From WLMZ01 sp037140375 (GTDB lineage: Bacteria > Actinomycetota > Acidimicrobiia > Acidimicrobiales > Ilumatobacteraceae): DNA of 64,000 bases. The translations under genes were made by a program, and so were the position numbers. The notes below the pieces were generated by a model, which was not told the DNA's origin, did not search any database, and saw only the letters and a program-made list of their open reading frames with translations. The DNA is taken from assembly GCA_037140375.1 (NCBI GenBank), contig JBAXER010000004.1, forward strand, positions 1-64,000. Direction: 5' to 3'. Shown in pieces: positions 33,368-41,308 of this stretch (the stretch's first letter is position 1; every line of letters starts with the position of its first letter).

Positions 33368-33397
33368 GACCCGCACTGAGTGCCGCCTGCGCGGGTC
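33368..33397 (-). terminator. Hairpin between DUF3097 and surface-protein genes
   Basis: GACCCGC (33368-33374) pairs with GCGGGTC (33391-33397), 9 bp after the DUF3097 stop on the minus strand. The loop is long and no T-tract follows, so termination is uncertain. Confidence 0.35.
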
Positions 33398-33405
33398 GTT
33401 CGCTC

Positions 33406-34239
33406 TTACGAAGCGGGACCTTGGTCACTTTCGCTGACGAAGTCGATGAGCCGCTCGACCGCACCAACGAGCTCGGGACGCAAGTCGGCGTAGGTGTTCA
33501 CTCGATTTCGCAAGCGAGGCCAGAACGTAGCGAGATCTGTGCCCAACGCCTGACACATCCCCTGTTTCCATGGTTGACCACGCGGCACGTCGGGCCATTC
33601 GGCAAGTCCGAGAACCTGCGGACGAATGCCTGCCCACACATCGACAAACGGATGACCAGTAATCAACACGTTGTCGTCGCGCACGGCCGAGGCAATACGA
33701 GATTCTTTCGAACCGGCAACGAGATGATCGACCAACACCCCGAGGCGGCGCTGGCTCGACGGACCGAACTCGCGCACGGCACCGGCGAGATCGTCGATGC
33801 CGTGCAGTGGTTCGACCACGATGCCCAACTCACGCAGATCGTCGCCCCACACATGCTCGACGAGTTCGGCGTCGTGCTTCCCTTCGACCCAGATACGCGC
33901 AGCTCGAGCCACCCGCGCCCGCACCGGTTCTGCTGAGGCAACCGACCCACTGTTGGTGACTGTCTTTCGCGACGCCTGTGGTGCTGGCGTAGCCGCTGCA
34001 CGAATCAACGTGACCGGCTTGCCCTCGAGTAGAAACCCGCCCGGCTTCCATGTGAAATAGCGCTGCTGATTCTTGCGATCGCGCAACGTGACCGCCTCGA
34101 AGGTGATCTTCACAACGTCGCCACAGAATCCGCTCGATCGATCCTCAACCACCATGCCTAACTGCGCGATGACCTCGCGATACGCAGGGGCCTTTTTGCG
34201 GTCGGCAAACTCGTCGAGAATGTCGCGTTCGTATGTCAT
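33406..34239 (-). CDS. DUF3097 family protein
   Basis: A 277-aa actinobacterial conserved protein. It starts MTYERDILDEFADRKKAPA, with an N-terminal barrel-like part (SGFCGDVVKITFEAVTLRD). A Toprim-like half follows in which ARIWVEGKHDAELVEHVWG supplies a conserved Glu and LGVLVDHLVAGSKE a DxH-type element. That suggests a nucleic-acid-handling enzyme, but the family is uncharacterised. ATG 34239 overlaps the preceding stop as ATGA; a longer frame inside the upstream gene is rejected. Confidence 0.85.
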   Translation of the reverse strand: MTYERDILDEFADRKKAPAYREVIAQLGMVVEDRSSGFCGDVVKITFEAVTLRDRKNQQRYFTWKPGGFLLEGKPVTLIRAAATPAPQASRKTVTNSGSVASAEPVRARVARAARIWVEGKHDAELVEHVWGDDLRELGIVVEPLHGIDDLAGAVREFGPSSQRRLGVLVDHLVAGSKESRIASAVRDDNVLITGHPFVDVWAGIRPQVLGLAEWPDVPRGQPWKQGMCQALGTDLATFWPRLRNRVNTYADLRPELVGAVERLIDFVSESDQGPAS

Positions 34240-34937
34240 GTGTTTGCAGCCTTTGTATTCACCCACCATCGATCGGTGAGTACCTGATCGACATGGATCG
34301 CATCGCTGCGCCGGTAAGGCGCTCGCAGACCCGATGCCGCAATCGGCATCGCAAACGATGATGGTAGATACGCCCCACCCCACACATGCACTCGCTCGGC
34401 GGGCCCAACGAAATGCAGCACACCGGTGGCCAATTCGATCTCGCAATCGACCTCGCCGCTTTGCCGATAGCCGCCGACGGCATCGGGTGGCGCCACAGCG
34501 TTGACATCGCGAGCGTCGATACGTTGCGGCTTACGCGCGCTGTACCACTCGACATCGAATGTGACGGGCACCAGCGTGCCGTAGGCGCGATTCCACGCCT
34601 CGCTTGGATCATCAAGCAACACGCCGTGCGCTTCGGCGCCAAGACTCCATTGCTGAAACGGAATATCGCACGAATGGTCGGCCCACATCTCGGGAGGTTT
34701 GATCTCGAGTCCGTCACGCAGATCGGTGCCATCGAGTTCTTCGATGTAGAGATACGGCTCGTCGACACGAACAATGCCAGCCCAATAATCGAAACGATCG
34801 CCGCGCAGCTCGAGTCCCACGTAGATACCGGCCCTGCGGTCGCTCGACACGCCCCACCACCACCACGCCTCGGCGGGCGAGTTGGGATGGCGGGTCTCGT
34901 CGCTTTCGCTGAGCGGCCAGATCGAAGGAATAGACAT
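34236..34937 (-). CDS. Hypothetical protein, possible lipocalin/CrtC-like beta-barrel
   Basis: A 233-aa protein of unknown function with no signal peptide. It is rich in Trp (AWWWWGV, WAGIVRV, FDVEWYSARKP, VHVWGG), with alternating hydrophobic strands, which resembles AttH/CrtC-type lipocalin folds; this is a weak impression. ATG 34937 has TAGTGT 8 nt upstream, so I prefer it to GTG 34949, which lies inside that hexamer. Its stop overlaps the DUF3097 start, so the two are coupled. Confidence 0.6.
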   Translation of the reverse strand: MSIPSIWPLSESDETRHPNSPAEAWWWWGVSSDRRAGIYVGLELRGDRFDYWAGIVRVDEPYLYIEELDGTDLRDGLEIKPPEMWADHSCDIPFQQWSLGAEAHGVLLDDPSEAWNRAYGTLVPVTFDVEWYSARKPQRIDARDVNAVAPPDAVGGYRQSGEVDCEIELATGVLHFVGPAERVHVWGGAYLPSSFAMPIAASGLRAPYRRSDAIHVDQVLTDRWWVNTKAANT

Positions 34938-34975
34938 CGCTTGGCACACTAGGCCGTGCGCGATACCTTGACGGG

Positions 34976-35365
34976 GTGCGCTACCTCAGTTTGGACTGGA
35001 TCGATGCCGTTGCCGACGAGGCCGCAACCAACGAACGCGTCGCCGAGGCCGCTGCCGAGTGCTCCATCGGAGTCACTCAGGTAGTCACCGGGGCACCCGA
35101 GGGCACCATCGTGTACTCGCTGCAAGTGCTCGACGGCCAACTCTTGTTCGCAGCCGGCGCGGCCTTTCCCGAAGATGTTCGATTCGAACAAACATGGGAC
35201 ACCGCCGTGAGCGTGGCCACTGGCGCGCTGAACGCCCAAGAAGCCTTCATTCAGGGGCGCATCTTGCTCACCGGCAACCAACAAAAGCTGATGGACAGCC
35301 AAGCCGTCTTTGGCGCGATGAGCGCCGTGTTCGACTCGGTGCGCGCCAACACTTCATACGAGTAA
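34976..35365 (+). CDS. SCP2-like sterol/lipid-carrier domain protein
   Basis: A 129-aa protein that is a single SCP2-like domain: MRYLSLDWIDAVADEAA start, VYSLQVLDGQLLFAAGAAF, FEQTWDTAVSVATGALNAQEAFIQGRI and a C-terminal helix. Such domains bind hydrophobic ligands such as fatty acyl or sterol groups. GTG 34976 has TACCTT 6 nt upstream. Four bases separate it from the Fpg gene, so they form an operon, though no functional link is evident. Confidence 0.7.
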   Translation: MRYLSLDWIDAVADEAATNERVAEAAAECSIGVTQVVTGAPEGTIVYSLQVLDGQLLFAAGAAFPEDVRFEQTWDTAVSVATGALNAQEAFIQGRILLTGNQQKLMDSQAVFGAMSAVFDSVRANTSYE

Positions 35366-35369
35366 CGCC

Positions 35370-36209
35370 GTGCCCGAACTCCCCGAAGTGCAGGCCCACG
35401 CCGAACGGCTAGAAGCCCAATTCGTCGGGCGAGCACTCGTGCGTTTCGTGCCATTTCGTTTCACTGCGCTCAAGACCGCCGTGCCCGCACCCGATCAGGC
35501 CTATGGCCATACGTTGCGCCGCGTCGACCGCCGAGGCAAGTACCTGCTGCTGCAGTTCGACTCGGTCACATTTGCAGTGCATCTCATGCAGGGTGGGCGT
35601 CTGCTGGTCGACAACAAACCGTCGCCCAAGCCGCGCAATGGCCAGGCTCGATTCGTGTTCGATGAAGGCCCCGCGCTGTTGCTTACCGAAGCCGGCACCG
35701 AACGCAGCGCAGGCGTTTGGTGTCTGCCCACGCCAACAGCGCTCACCGATGCTCCCCTCAGCGCGCTCGGACCCGACGCTTTAGAGTTCACCGCCGAATC
35801 GCTCGAGGCTCAGTTCCACGCACATCCGATGCGCCTCCACGGCTTCCTACGCGACCAGCATGTCATCGCCGGGTTGGGACGAATGCTCGCCAACGAAGTG
35901 TGTCATCGCGCCAAGCTCTCGCCGTTTGCGAATACCTCAAAGCTCACTCGTGATGGAGTCGCCAAGGTGGTGCGCGCGATTCACGACGCTGTCGAGGATG
36001 GTTTGGCCTACGAGCGCGCTCGGCCCGACATGAGCTCATCGAAAGATCGTCCAGGTCGTGTGCACGGCCGCGTTGGCGAGCCGTGCCCCGAATGCGGCTC
36101 CGTCATCCGGTCTGTTTCATACAACAATTACACGGTGGCCTACTGCCCTACTTGCCAGACCGACGGCAAGCTGCTGGCCGACAACACCACCAGCAAATTC
36201 CTGAAGTAA
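35370..36209 (+). CDS. Formamidopyrimidine-DNA glycosylase (Fpg/Nei family), catalytic residues intact
   Basis: Base-excision repair glycosylase/AP lyase for oxidised bases (279 aa). The N-terminal Pro and Glu needed for Schiff-base chemistry are in MPELPEV, the beta-turn Lys in RRGKYLLLQF, the H2TH region in VIAGLGRMLANEV, and the zinc finger in CPECGS and CPTCQ. The start is GTG. This is the fully equipped paralogue; compare the altered one at 61991-62941. It is close to the mycobacterial fpg-like gene near sucCD. Confidence 0.92.
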   Translation: MPELPEVQAHAERLEAQFVGRALVRFVPFRFTALKTAVPAPDQAYGHTLRRVDRRGKYLLLQFDSVTFAVHLMQGGRLLVDNKPSPKPRNGQARFVFDEGPALLLTEAGTERSAGVWCLPTPTALTDAPLSALGPDALEFTAESLEAQFHAHPMRLHGFLRDQHVIAGLGRMLANEVCHRAKLSPFANTSKLTRDGVAKVVRAIHDAVEDGLAYERARPDMSSSKDRPGRVHGRVGEPCPECGSVIRSVSYNNYTVAYCPTCQTDGKLLADNTTSKFLK

Positions 36210-36244
36210 GTCACGCCGTCGCGGCGCCGCCTACGCTGCATCTC

Positions 36245-36958
36245 ATGCCTATTCACCTTCGCGCAGAACCCAGCGACTATGCCCCAGCAGTGCTGGTGCC
36301 TGGCGATCCGAATCGCGCCCGCCACATCGCAGAAACATTCTTCGATCCGGGCTTTCGGTGCGTGAACGACGAGCGCGGCATGCTCGGTTTCACCGGCACG
36401 TTCAACGGCACGCCGATCAGCGTGCAGTCGGTTGGCATGGGCGCCGCAAGCGCCGCCATCTACTACAGCGAACTCATTCAGCTCGGCGCCAAGCGCATCA
36501 TCCGGGTGGGCAGCGCCGGCGGCCTCAAGCACGGCCTTCGCATGGGCGACACGCTCATTGCCCTCAGCGCCACCCCCGACGATCCAACCACGGCGATGCT
36601 CACCCACGGCGAGGCGCATGCCCCAACCGCAACCTGGCAACTCGTTGAGTCGGCGGTGGCCTTCGCCCGCGAATCGAACTCACGCACATTCGTAGGCCCC
36701 ATAGTCACCAGCGCGTTGTTCTACGACGACCGTCCCGGCGTGATGCAGCGCTGGCGCGAGCGCGGCCACCTCGGCGTCGAGATGGAAGCGTCAATCCTGT
36801 ACACGCTTGGCGCCATTCACCAGATCGAGACGTTGGCCATCATGACCGTGAGCGACCTCATCGACGACGACGGCACCACCGAACGCATCACCGACGAAGA
36901 GTTCAAACAGGGCGTCAACGCGATGACACGAGTTGCTTGCCAAGTCGCCGTCGCCTGA
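36245..36958 (+). CDS. deoD: DeoD-type purine nucleoside phosphorylase
   Basis: Phosphorolysis of purine (deoxy)nucleosides to base and ribose 1-phosphate in salvage (237 aa, usual length). The phosphate site is VLVPGDPNRA, with IIRVGSAGGL in the core; the nucleoside site is VEMEASILYTLG and the general-acid Asp is in MTVSDLID. These are the hexameric-PNP family marks, although uridine phosphorylase is a close relative. ATG 36245 has TACGCT 7 nt upstream. The GH38 gene follows after 10 bp. Confidence 0.88.
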   Translation: MPIHLRAEPSDYAPAVLVPGDPNRARHIAETFFDPGFRCVNDERGMLGFTGTFNGTPISVQSVGMGAASAAIYYSELIQLGAKRIIRVGSAGGLKHGLRMGDTLIALSATPDDPTTAMLTHGEAHAPTATWQLVESAVAFARESNSRTFVGPIVTSALFYDDRPGVMQRWRERGHLGVEMEASILYTLGAIHQIETLAIMTVSDLIDDDGTTERITDEEFKQGVNAMTRVACQVAVA

Positions 36959-36968
36959 TCGAAACACC

Positions 36969-39900
36969 ATGCACGACAACCACCTCATCATCGAACGACG
37001 TCTCGACCGTTTCCTTCGCGATCGCATCCGGCCAAAGCGCTACGGGGCCAGCGCTGCGTTCACCGTGTCGGCCTATTCGGCGCCAGGCGAACCCATCTCG
37101 TTCGACGATGCGATGCTGGCCATGGTCGACGGTCTGTTCAAGCCATTCGCAATCGGCACCGCCTATGGCCCGCCGTGGAGCACCACGTGGTTTCACTGCA
37201 TCGCCACCGTTCCGAACGAATGGAAAGGTGCCACCGTCGAGGCGCGCATCGACCTTGGTTTCGGACACGCACCGGGCTTCCAAGCCGAGGGCCTCGTGTG
37301 GGGACCCGATGGTCCGCTGCGCGCGCTCAACCCGCTGAACCATGCGATCCCATTGCTCATCACTGCCAAGGGCGGCGAGCAGTTCGAATTTCTTGTCGAG
37401 GCCGCGGCCAACCCAATGGTCATCTCCACGATGTACCCACCATCGCCCAACGGCGACCCCAACACCCTCACCACTGCGCCGCTGTACTCACTGAAGCGTG
37501 CCGAGCTCTCAGTGTTCAATGCCGAAGTCGCTGCGTTGGTCTACGACCTCGATGTGCTCGGCGACGTGATCAAAGAACTTCCACTCAACGCACCCCGGAG
37601 GCCGCAGATCACACGCGCCATCGAGCGCGCGCTCGATGCGCTCGACCTCAACGACGTTGTGGGCACCGCCGCCGCCGCACGCGCTCACCTGGCTCCATCG
37701 CTCGCCAAACCGGCTGTGCCGAGCGCCCATCGAGTCAGCGCCATCGGGCATGCACACATCGACACAGCATGGCTCTGGCCGCTTCGCGAAACGGTTCGTA
37801 AATGTGCACGCACGTTCAGCAACGTGCTCGATCTGATGACCCGCGAACCAGACCTGAAGTTTGCGTGCAGTCAGGCGCAACAGCACGAGTGGATGCGTGA
37901 CCGATACCCCAACGTGTTCGAGCAAATGGTCGAGCGAGCCAGAGAAGGCCGCTTCATTCCGGTGGGCGGCATGTGGGTTGAAGCCGACACCAACCTGCCC
38001 TCTGGCGAATCACTGGCGCGCCAGTTCTTGCACGGTCAGCGGTTCTTCGAAGAGCACTACGGGGTCACGTGCGACGAGGTCTGGATCCCCGATGTGTTCG
38101 GCTACCCGGCCAGCCTGCCGCAGATTTTTGCATTGGGCGGAGCCAAGTGGTTCCTCACTCAGAAGCTGAGCTGGAACAAGCAGAACCGAATGCCGCACCA
38201 CACGTTTTGGTGGCAGGGCATCGATGGCACGCGCGTCTTCACCCACTTCCCACCAGTCGATACCTACAACGTGTCGATGCAGCCAGCGCAGCTCGCCCAT
38301 GCCGAGCGCAACTACGCCGATCACGGCGGCGGCAACATGTCGATGGCACCGTTCGGTTTCGGAAACGGCGGCGGCGGTCCCACCCGAGACATGATGGAGC
38401 GCTACCGACGCATGCGTGATCTCGAGGGCCTGCCTCGCATCGTCATCGAGTCGCCCGCCGAATTCTTCGCGGCCGCCGAAACCGACTATCCCGACGCCGC
38501 CACATGGGTTGGTGAGCTGTACTTCGAGATGCACCGCGGCACCTATACCTCGCAGGCCAAGACCAAGGCCGGCAACCGTCGCAGCGAAGTGCTCCTTGGC
38601 GAAGTCGAGCTGTGGTCATCGCTCGCCGCAGCGGTCTCGAACAGCGGAGCCGACGCCTATCCCCTTGCCGAACTCGAGCAAGCCTGGCGCGAGGTGCTCA
38701 CACTGCAGTTCCACGACATCATCCCCGGCTCGTCCATCGCATGGGTGCACGACGATGCCGAAGCGGCATACACCCGACTCGATGCGTCGCTCACCGGGTT
38801 GCGCACTGCTGCACTGGCATCACTGACATCAACTGTTGGTGGCGATGTGCTGCTCGCCAACTCGGCACCCGACGCTCGCATCGGTGTGGTGCAGATCCCC
38901 GCAACTCTCAGCCCCGCTACGGCGCCCCAGCATGCTCAGTTGCTGCACGATGGCCGGCTCGCCGCATGGGCAGCGCTTCCCTCAATGGGCGTTGCCGGCA
39001 TCGCATTCGATGCCCTCCCGCCAGCGCCAACAGCCTGCGCGGTCACCGTCACCGTCGAGCAAACCGGCACAGGCATCACGCTTGCCAACGAAATTGTGCG
39101 AATCAGCATCGACTCCGATGGATTGATCTCGTCGCTCTACGACCTACGCGCCGGGCGCGAGGTGATCAAGCCCGGCATGCGCGCGAACCTGCTCGAGCTC
39201 TCGGCCGATCATCCCATCGAATACGACGCATGGGACCTCGACGACTATTACGCCAAGAACACCCGCGAGCTCATCGAACTCGACTCGATCGAGATCCTCG
39301 ACCGCGGTCCCCTACAGGCCACAGTTCAGATCACGCGCACATTTGGTGCCTCACGCATCGTGCAGCGACTCGTGCTGTGTGCTGGGTCGGCTCGCCTCGA
39401 CATCGTCAACGATGTTGCATGGCACGAGGACGAAAAAGTGCTCAAGGTCGCCATGCCAATTGATGTGCACGCCGACTCGGCAACGTGCGAAATTCAATTC
39501 GGCCACGTGCAGCGTCCTACTCATGCAAGCACCAGTTGGGACGCCGCCAAGTTCGAGGTGTGCGCGCACCGATGGGTCGATATGTCCGAGACGGGCTATG
39601 GCGTGGCGTTGCTCAACGACTCGAAATACGGACACGATGTGCACCGCGGCGCATTACGGCTCACCCTGCTGCGCGCCTCAAATTTCCCCGATCCCGATGC
39701 CGACCGCGGCGATCACCGGTTCACCTATTCGCTGCTGCCACACCTTGGCAACTGCGTGCAATCGACAGTGGTCGCCGAGGCTGCTCGCCTGAATCAGCCC
39801 GTCGTGGCTATCGCCTCGACCAGCGCTGCGTCAGTCAGTACAGCCGGCGCAGTTGCGTCATCGAACCCGGCCATCGTCGTCACCGCCGTAAAGCAGGCAC

Positions 39901-40118
39901 AAGACGGCAGCGGCGACATGGTGCTGCGATGCTACGAATCCACTGGTGGACGTGCCTCAGCGAGCCTCACAACGGCCTTTGCGGCCTCGCACGTTGTGGT
40001 GTGCGACTTCCTTGAGCGAGCATTACCAGAAATGGCCGATGCGGCGTCGTTCGACGGCACCACCATTTCGCTCAGCCTCAAACCATTCCAGATCGTCACG
40101 CTGCGCCTGAGCAACTAG
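36969..40118 (+). CDS. Alpha-mannosidase, glycoside hydrolase family 38
   Basis: A 1049-aa zinc-dependent retaining alpha-mannosidase. Zinc ligands are in IGHAHIDTAWLWPL and LQFHDIIPGSSI, and the nucleophile Asp is in WIPDVFGYPASLPQI. The four-domain arrangement (N-terminal extra domain, catalytic barrel, helical middle, large beta-sandwich end) is complete. No signal peptide, so it should act in the cytoplasm on imported mannosides or on glycans being recycled. It lies 10 bp after deoD. Confidence 0.93.
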   Translation: MHDNHLIIERRLDRFLRDRIRPKRYGASAAFTVSAYSAPGEPISFDDAMLAMVDGLFKPFAIGTAYGPPWSTTWFHCIATVPNEWKGATVEARIDLGFGHAPGFQAEGLVWGPDGPLRALNPLNHAIPLLITAKGGEQFEFLVEAAANPMVISTMYPPSPNGDPNTLTTAPLYSLKRAELSVFNAEVAALVYDLDVLGDVIKELPLNAPRRPQITRAIERALDALDLNDVVGTAAAARAHLAPSLAKPAVPSAHRVSAIGHAHIDTAWLWPLRETVRKCARTFSNVLDLMTREPDLKFACSQAQQHEWMRDRYPNVFEQMVERAREGRFIPVGGMWVEADTNLPSGESLARQFLHGQRFFEEHYGVTCDEVWIPDVFGYPASLPQIFALGGAKWFLTQKLSWNKQNRMPHHTFWWQGIDGTRVFTHFPPVDTYNVSMQPAQLAHAERNYADHGGGNMSMAPFGFGNGGGGPTRDMMERYRRMRDLEGLPRIVIESPAEFFAAAETDYPDAATWVGELYFEMHRGTYTSQAKTKAGNRRSEVLLGEVELWSSLAAAVSNSGADAYPLAELEQAWREVLTLQFHDIIPGSSIAWVHDDAEAAYTRLDASLTGLRTAALASLTSTVGGDVLLANSAPDARIGVVQIPATLSPATAPQHAQLLHDGRLAAWAALPSMGVAGIAFDALPPAPTACAVTVTVEQTGTGITLANEIVRISIDSDGLISSLYDLRAGREVIKPGMRANLLELSADHPIEYDAWDLDDYYAKNTRELIELDSIEILDRGPLQATVQITRTFGASRIVQRLVLCAGSARLDIVNDVAWHEDEKVLKVAMPIDVHADSATCEIQFGHVQRPTHASTSWDAAKFEVCAHRWVDMSETGYGVALLNDSKYGHDVHRGALRLTLLRASNFPDPDADRGDHRFTYSLLPHLGNCVQSTVVAEAARLNQPVVAIASTSAASVSTAGAVASSNPAIVVTAVKQAQDGSGDMVLRCYESTGGRASASLTTAFAASHVVVCDFLERALPEMADAASFDGTTISLSLKPFQIVTLRLSN

Positions 40119-40178
40119 CCCAGCGCCAACCCGCATCCCCCGAGCCTGCGCGCACTACTCACCGGCATCCTCACTGCC

Positions 40179-40231
40179 CGGTTTGTTGAAGCCAATAGGT
40201 CGACCCTCGACCAATTGTCTTCAACAAACCG
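40179..40231. repeat. 53-bp near-perfect palindrome between GH38 gene and mdh
   Basis: Arms of 25 bp begin CGGTTTGTTGAAG and end CTTCAACAAACCG, with two mismatches and a CCC loop. It sits between two convergent genes and could act as a bidirectional terminator, or be a small mobile-element remnant. It is AT-richer than its surroundings. Confidence 0.75.
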
Positions 40232-40242
40232 TTTGATGGAGC

Positions 40243-40266
40243 GGATTCGGATTCGGATTTGGATTT
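40243..40266. repeat. GGATTC/GGATTT hexamer repeat (4 copies) at the mdh 3' end
   Basis: Four tandem hexamers, two GGATTC and two GGATTT, run into the mdh stop codon (40265-40267). A microsatellite that could slip without changing the protein. Confidence 0.7.
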
Positions 40267-41251
40267 AGATGAGGCCGAGCTCGCGAACTGCGGTGCGCTC
40301 TTCTTCGAGCTCGCCGGTGCTGGCATCGATCTTGCCGCGGCTGTAGTCGTCGATTTCGAGACCTTGGACGATGCTGTAGTTGCCGTCCTTGCACACGCAT
40401 GGGAACGACGAGATGAGGCCCTCGGGGACGCCATACGAGCCATCGGATGGGACGGCCATCGAGACCCAGTCGCCGGGCTCGGTGCCGAGCGCCCATGAGC
40501 GCACATGGCCAATGGCAGCGTTGGCGGCCGATGCGGCCGATGAAGCGCCGCGGGCTTCGATGATCGCAGCGCCGCGCTTGGCAACGGTTGGGATAAACGT
40601 AGAGTCGACCCATGCGTGATCGTTAACCAACGAGTACGCGTTCTGGCCATCGACTTCGGCATGGAACAGGTCGGGGTATTGCGTGGTCGAGTGGTTGCCC
40701 CAGATGGTCATCTGCTTCACCGAGCTCACTGGGCGGCCCGTCTTTGCGGCCAGCTGCGACACGGCGCGGTTGTGGTCGAGGCGGGTCATGGCGGTGAAAC
40801 GACCATGATCGAGATTCGGCGCGTTGTGCATCGCGATGAGTGCGTTGGTGTTGGCGGGGTTACCGACAACGAGAACCTTGACGTCTTTGCTGGCATTGTC
40901 GCTGAGCGCCTTGCCCTGCGGCTTGAAGATGCCACCGTTTGCGCTGAGCAAATCGGCGCGCTCCATGCCGGCCTTGCGTGGCATGGCGCCAACGAGCAGC
41001 ACCACATCTACGTCGCCGAATGCCACGTTGGCATCGTCGGTGCAGACCATGTCGGCCAACAGTGGGAACGCACAATCTTCGAGCTCCATGCGCACACCGT
41101 CGAGCGCCTTGAGCGCCGGGGTGACTTCGAGCATCTGCAAGATGATCGGGGTATCGGGTCCGAGCATCGCGCCAGACGCGATACGGAACAAGAGGCTGTA
41201 ACCAATCTGACCGGCGGCGCCGGAAACTGCAACACGAACAGGGGATGTCAT
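40265..41251 (-). CDS. mdh: Malate dehydrogenase
   Basis: NAD-dependent malate to oxaloacetate step of the TCA cycle (328 aa). The dinucleotide motif is VAVSGAAGQIGYSLLFRIASG, the substrate-loop Arg residues are in MPRKAGMERADLL, and the catalytic His is in TIWGNHSTTQYPD with Asp in TAMTRLDHNRA. It is the cytosolic-type MDH common in actinobacteria. ATG 41251 has TACGCT 7 nt upstream and is chosen over a start 8 codons earlier. Confidence 0.94.
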   Translation of the reverse strand: MTSPVRVAVSGAAGQIGYSLLFRIASGAMLGPDTPIILQMLEVTPALKALDGVRMELEDCAFPLLADMVCTDDANVAFGDVDVVLLVGAMPRKAGMERADLLSANGGIFKPQGKALSDNASKDVKVLVVGNPANTNALIAMHNAPNLDHGRFTAMTRLDHNRAVSQLAAKTGRPVSSVKQMTIWGNHSTTQYPDLFHAEVDGQNAYSLVNDHAWVDSTFIPTVAKRGAAIIEARGASSAASAANAAIGHVRSWALGTEPGDWVSMAVPSDGSYGVPEGLISSFPCVCKDGNYSIVQGLEIDDYSRGKIDASTGELEEERTAVRELGLI

Positions 41252-41308
41252 AGCCCAGAGCGTACGCCGTGGCACGCGCTCAACAAAAAACCAATGACAA
41301 CTGGTGAC

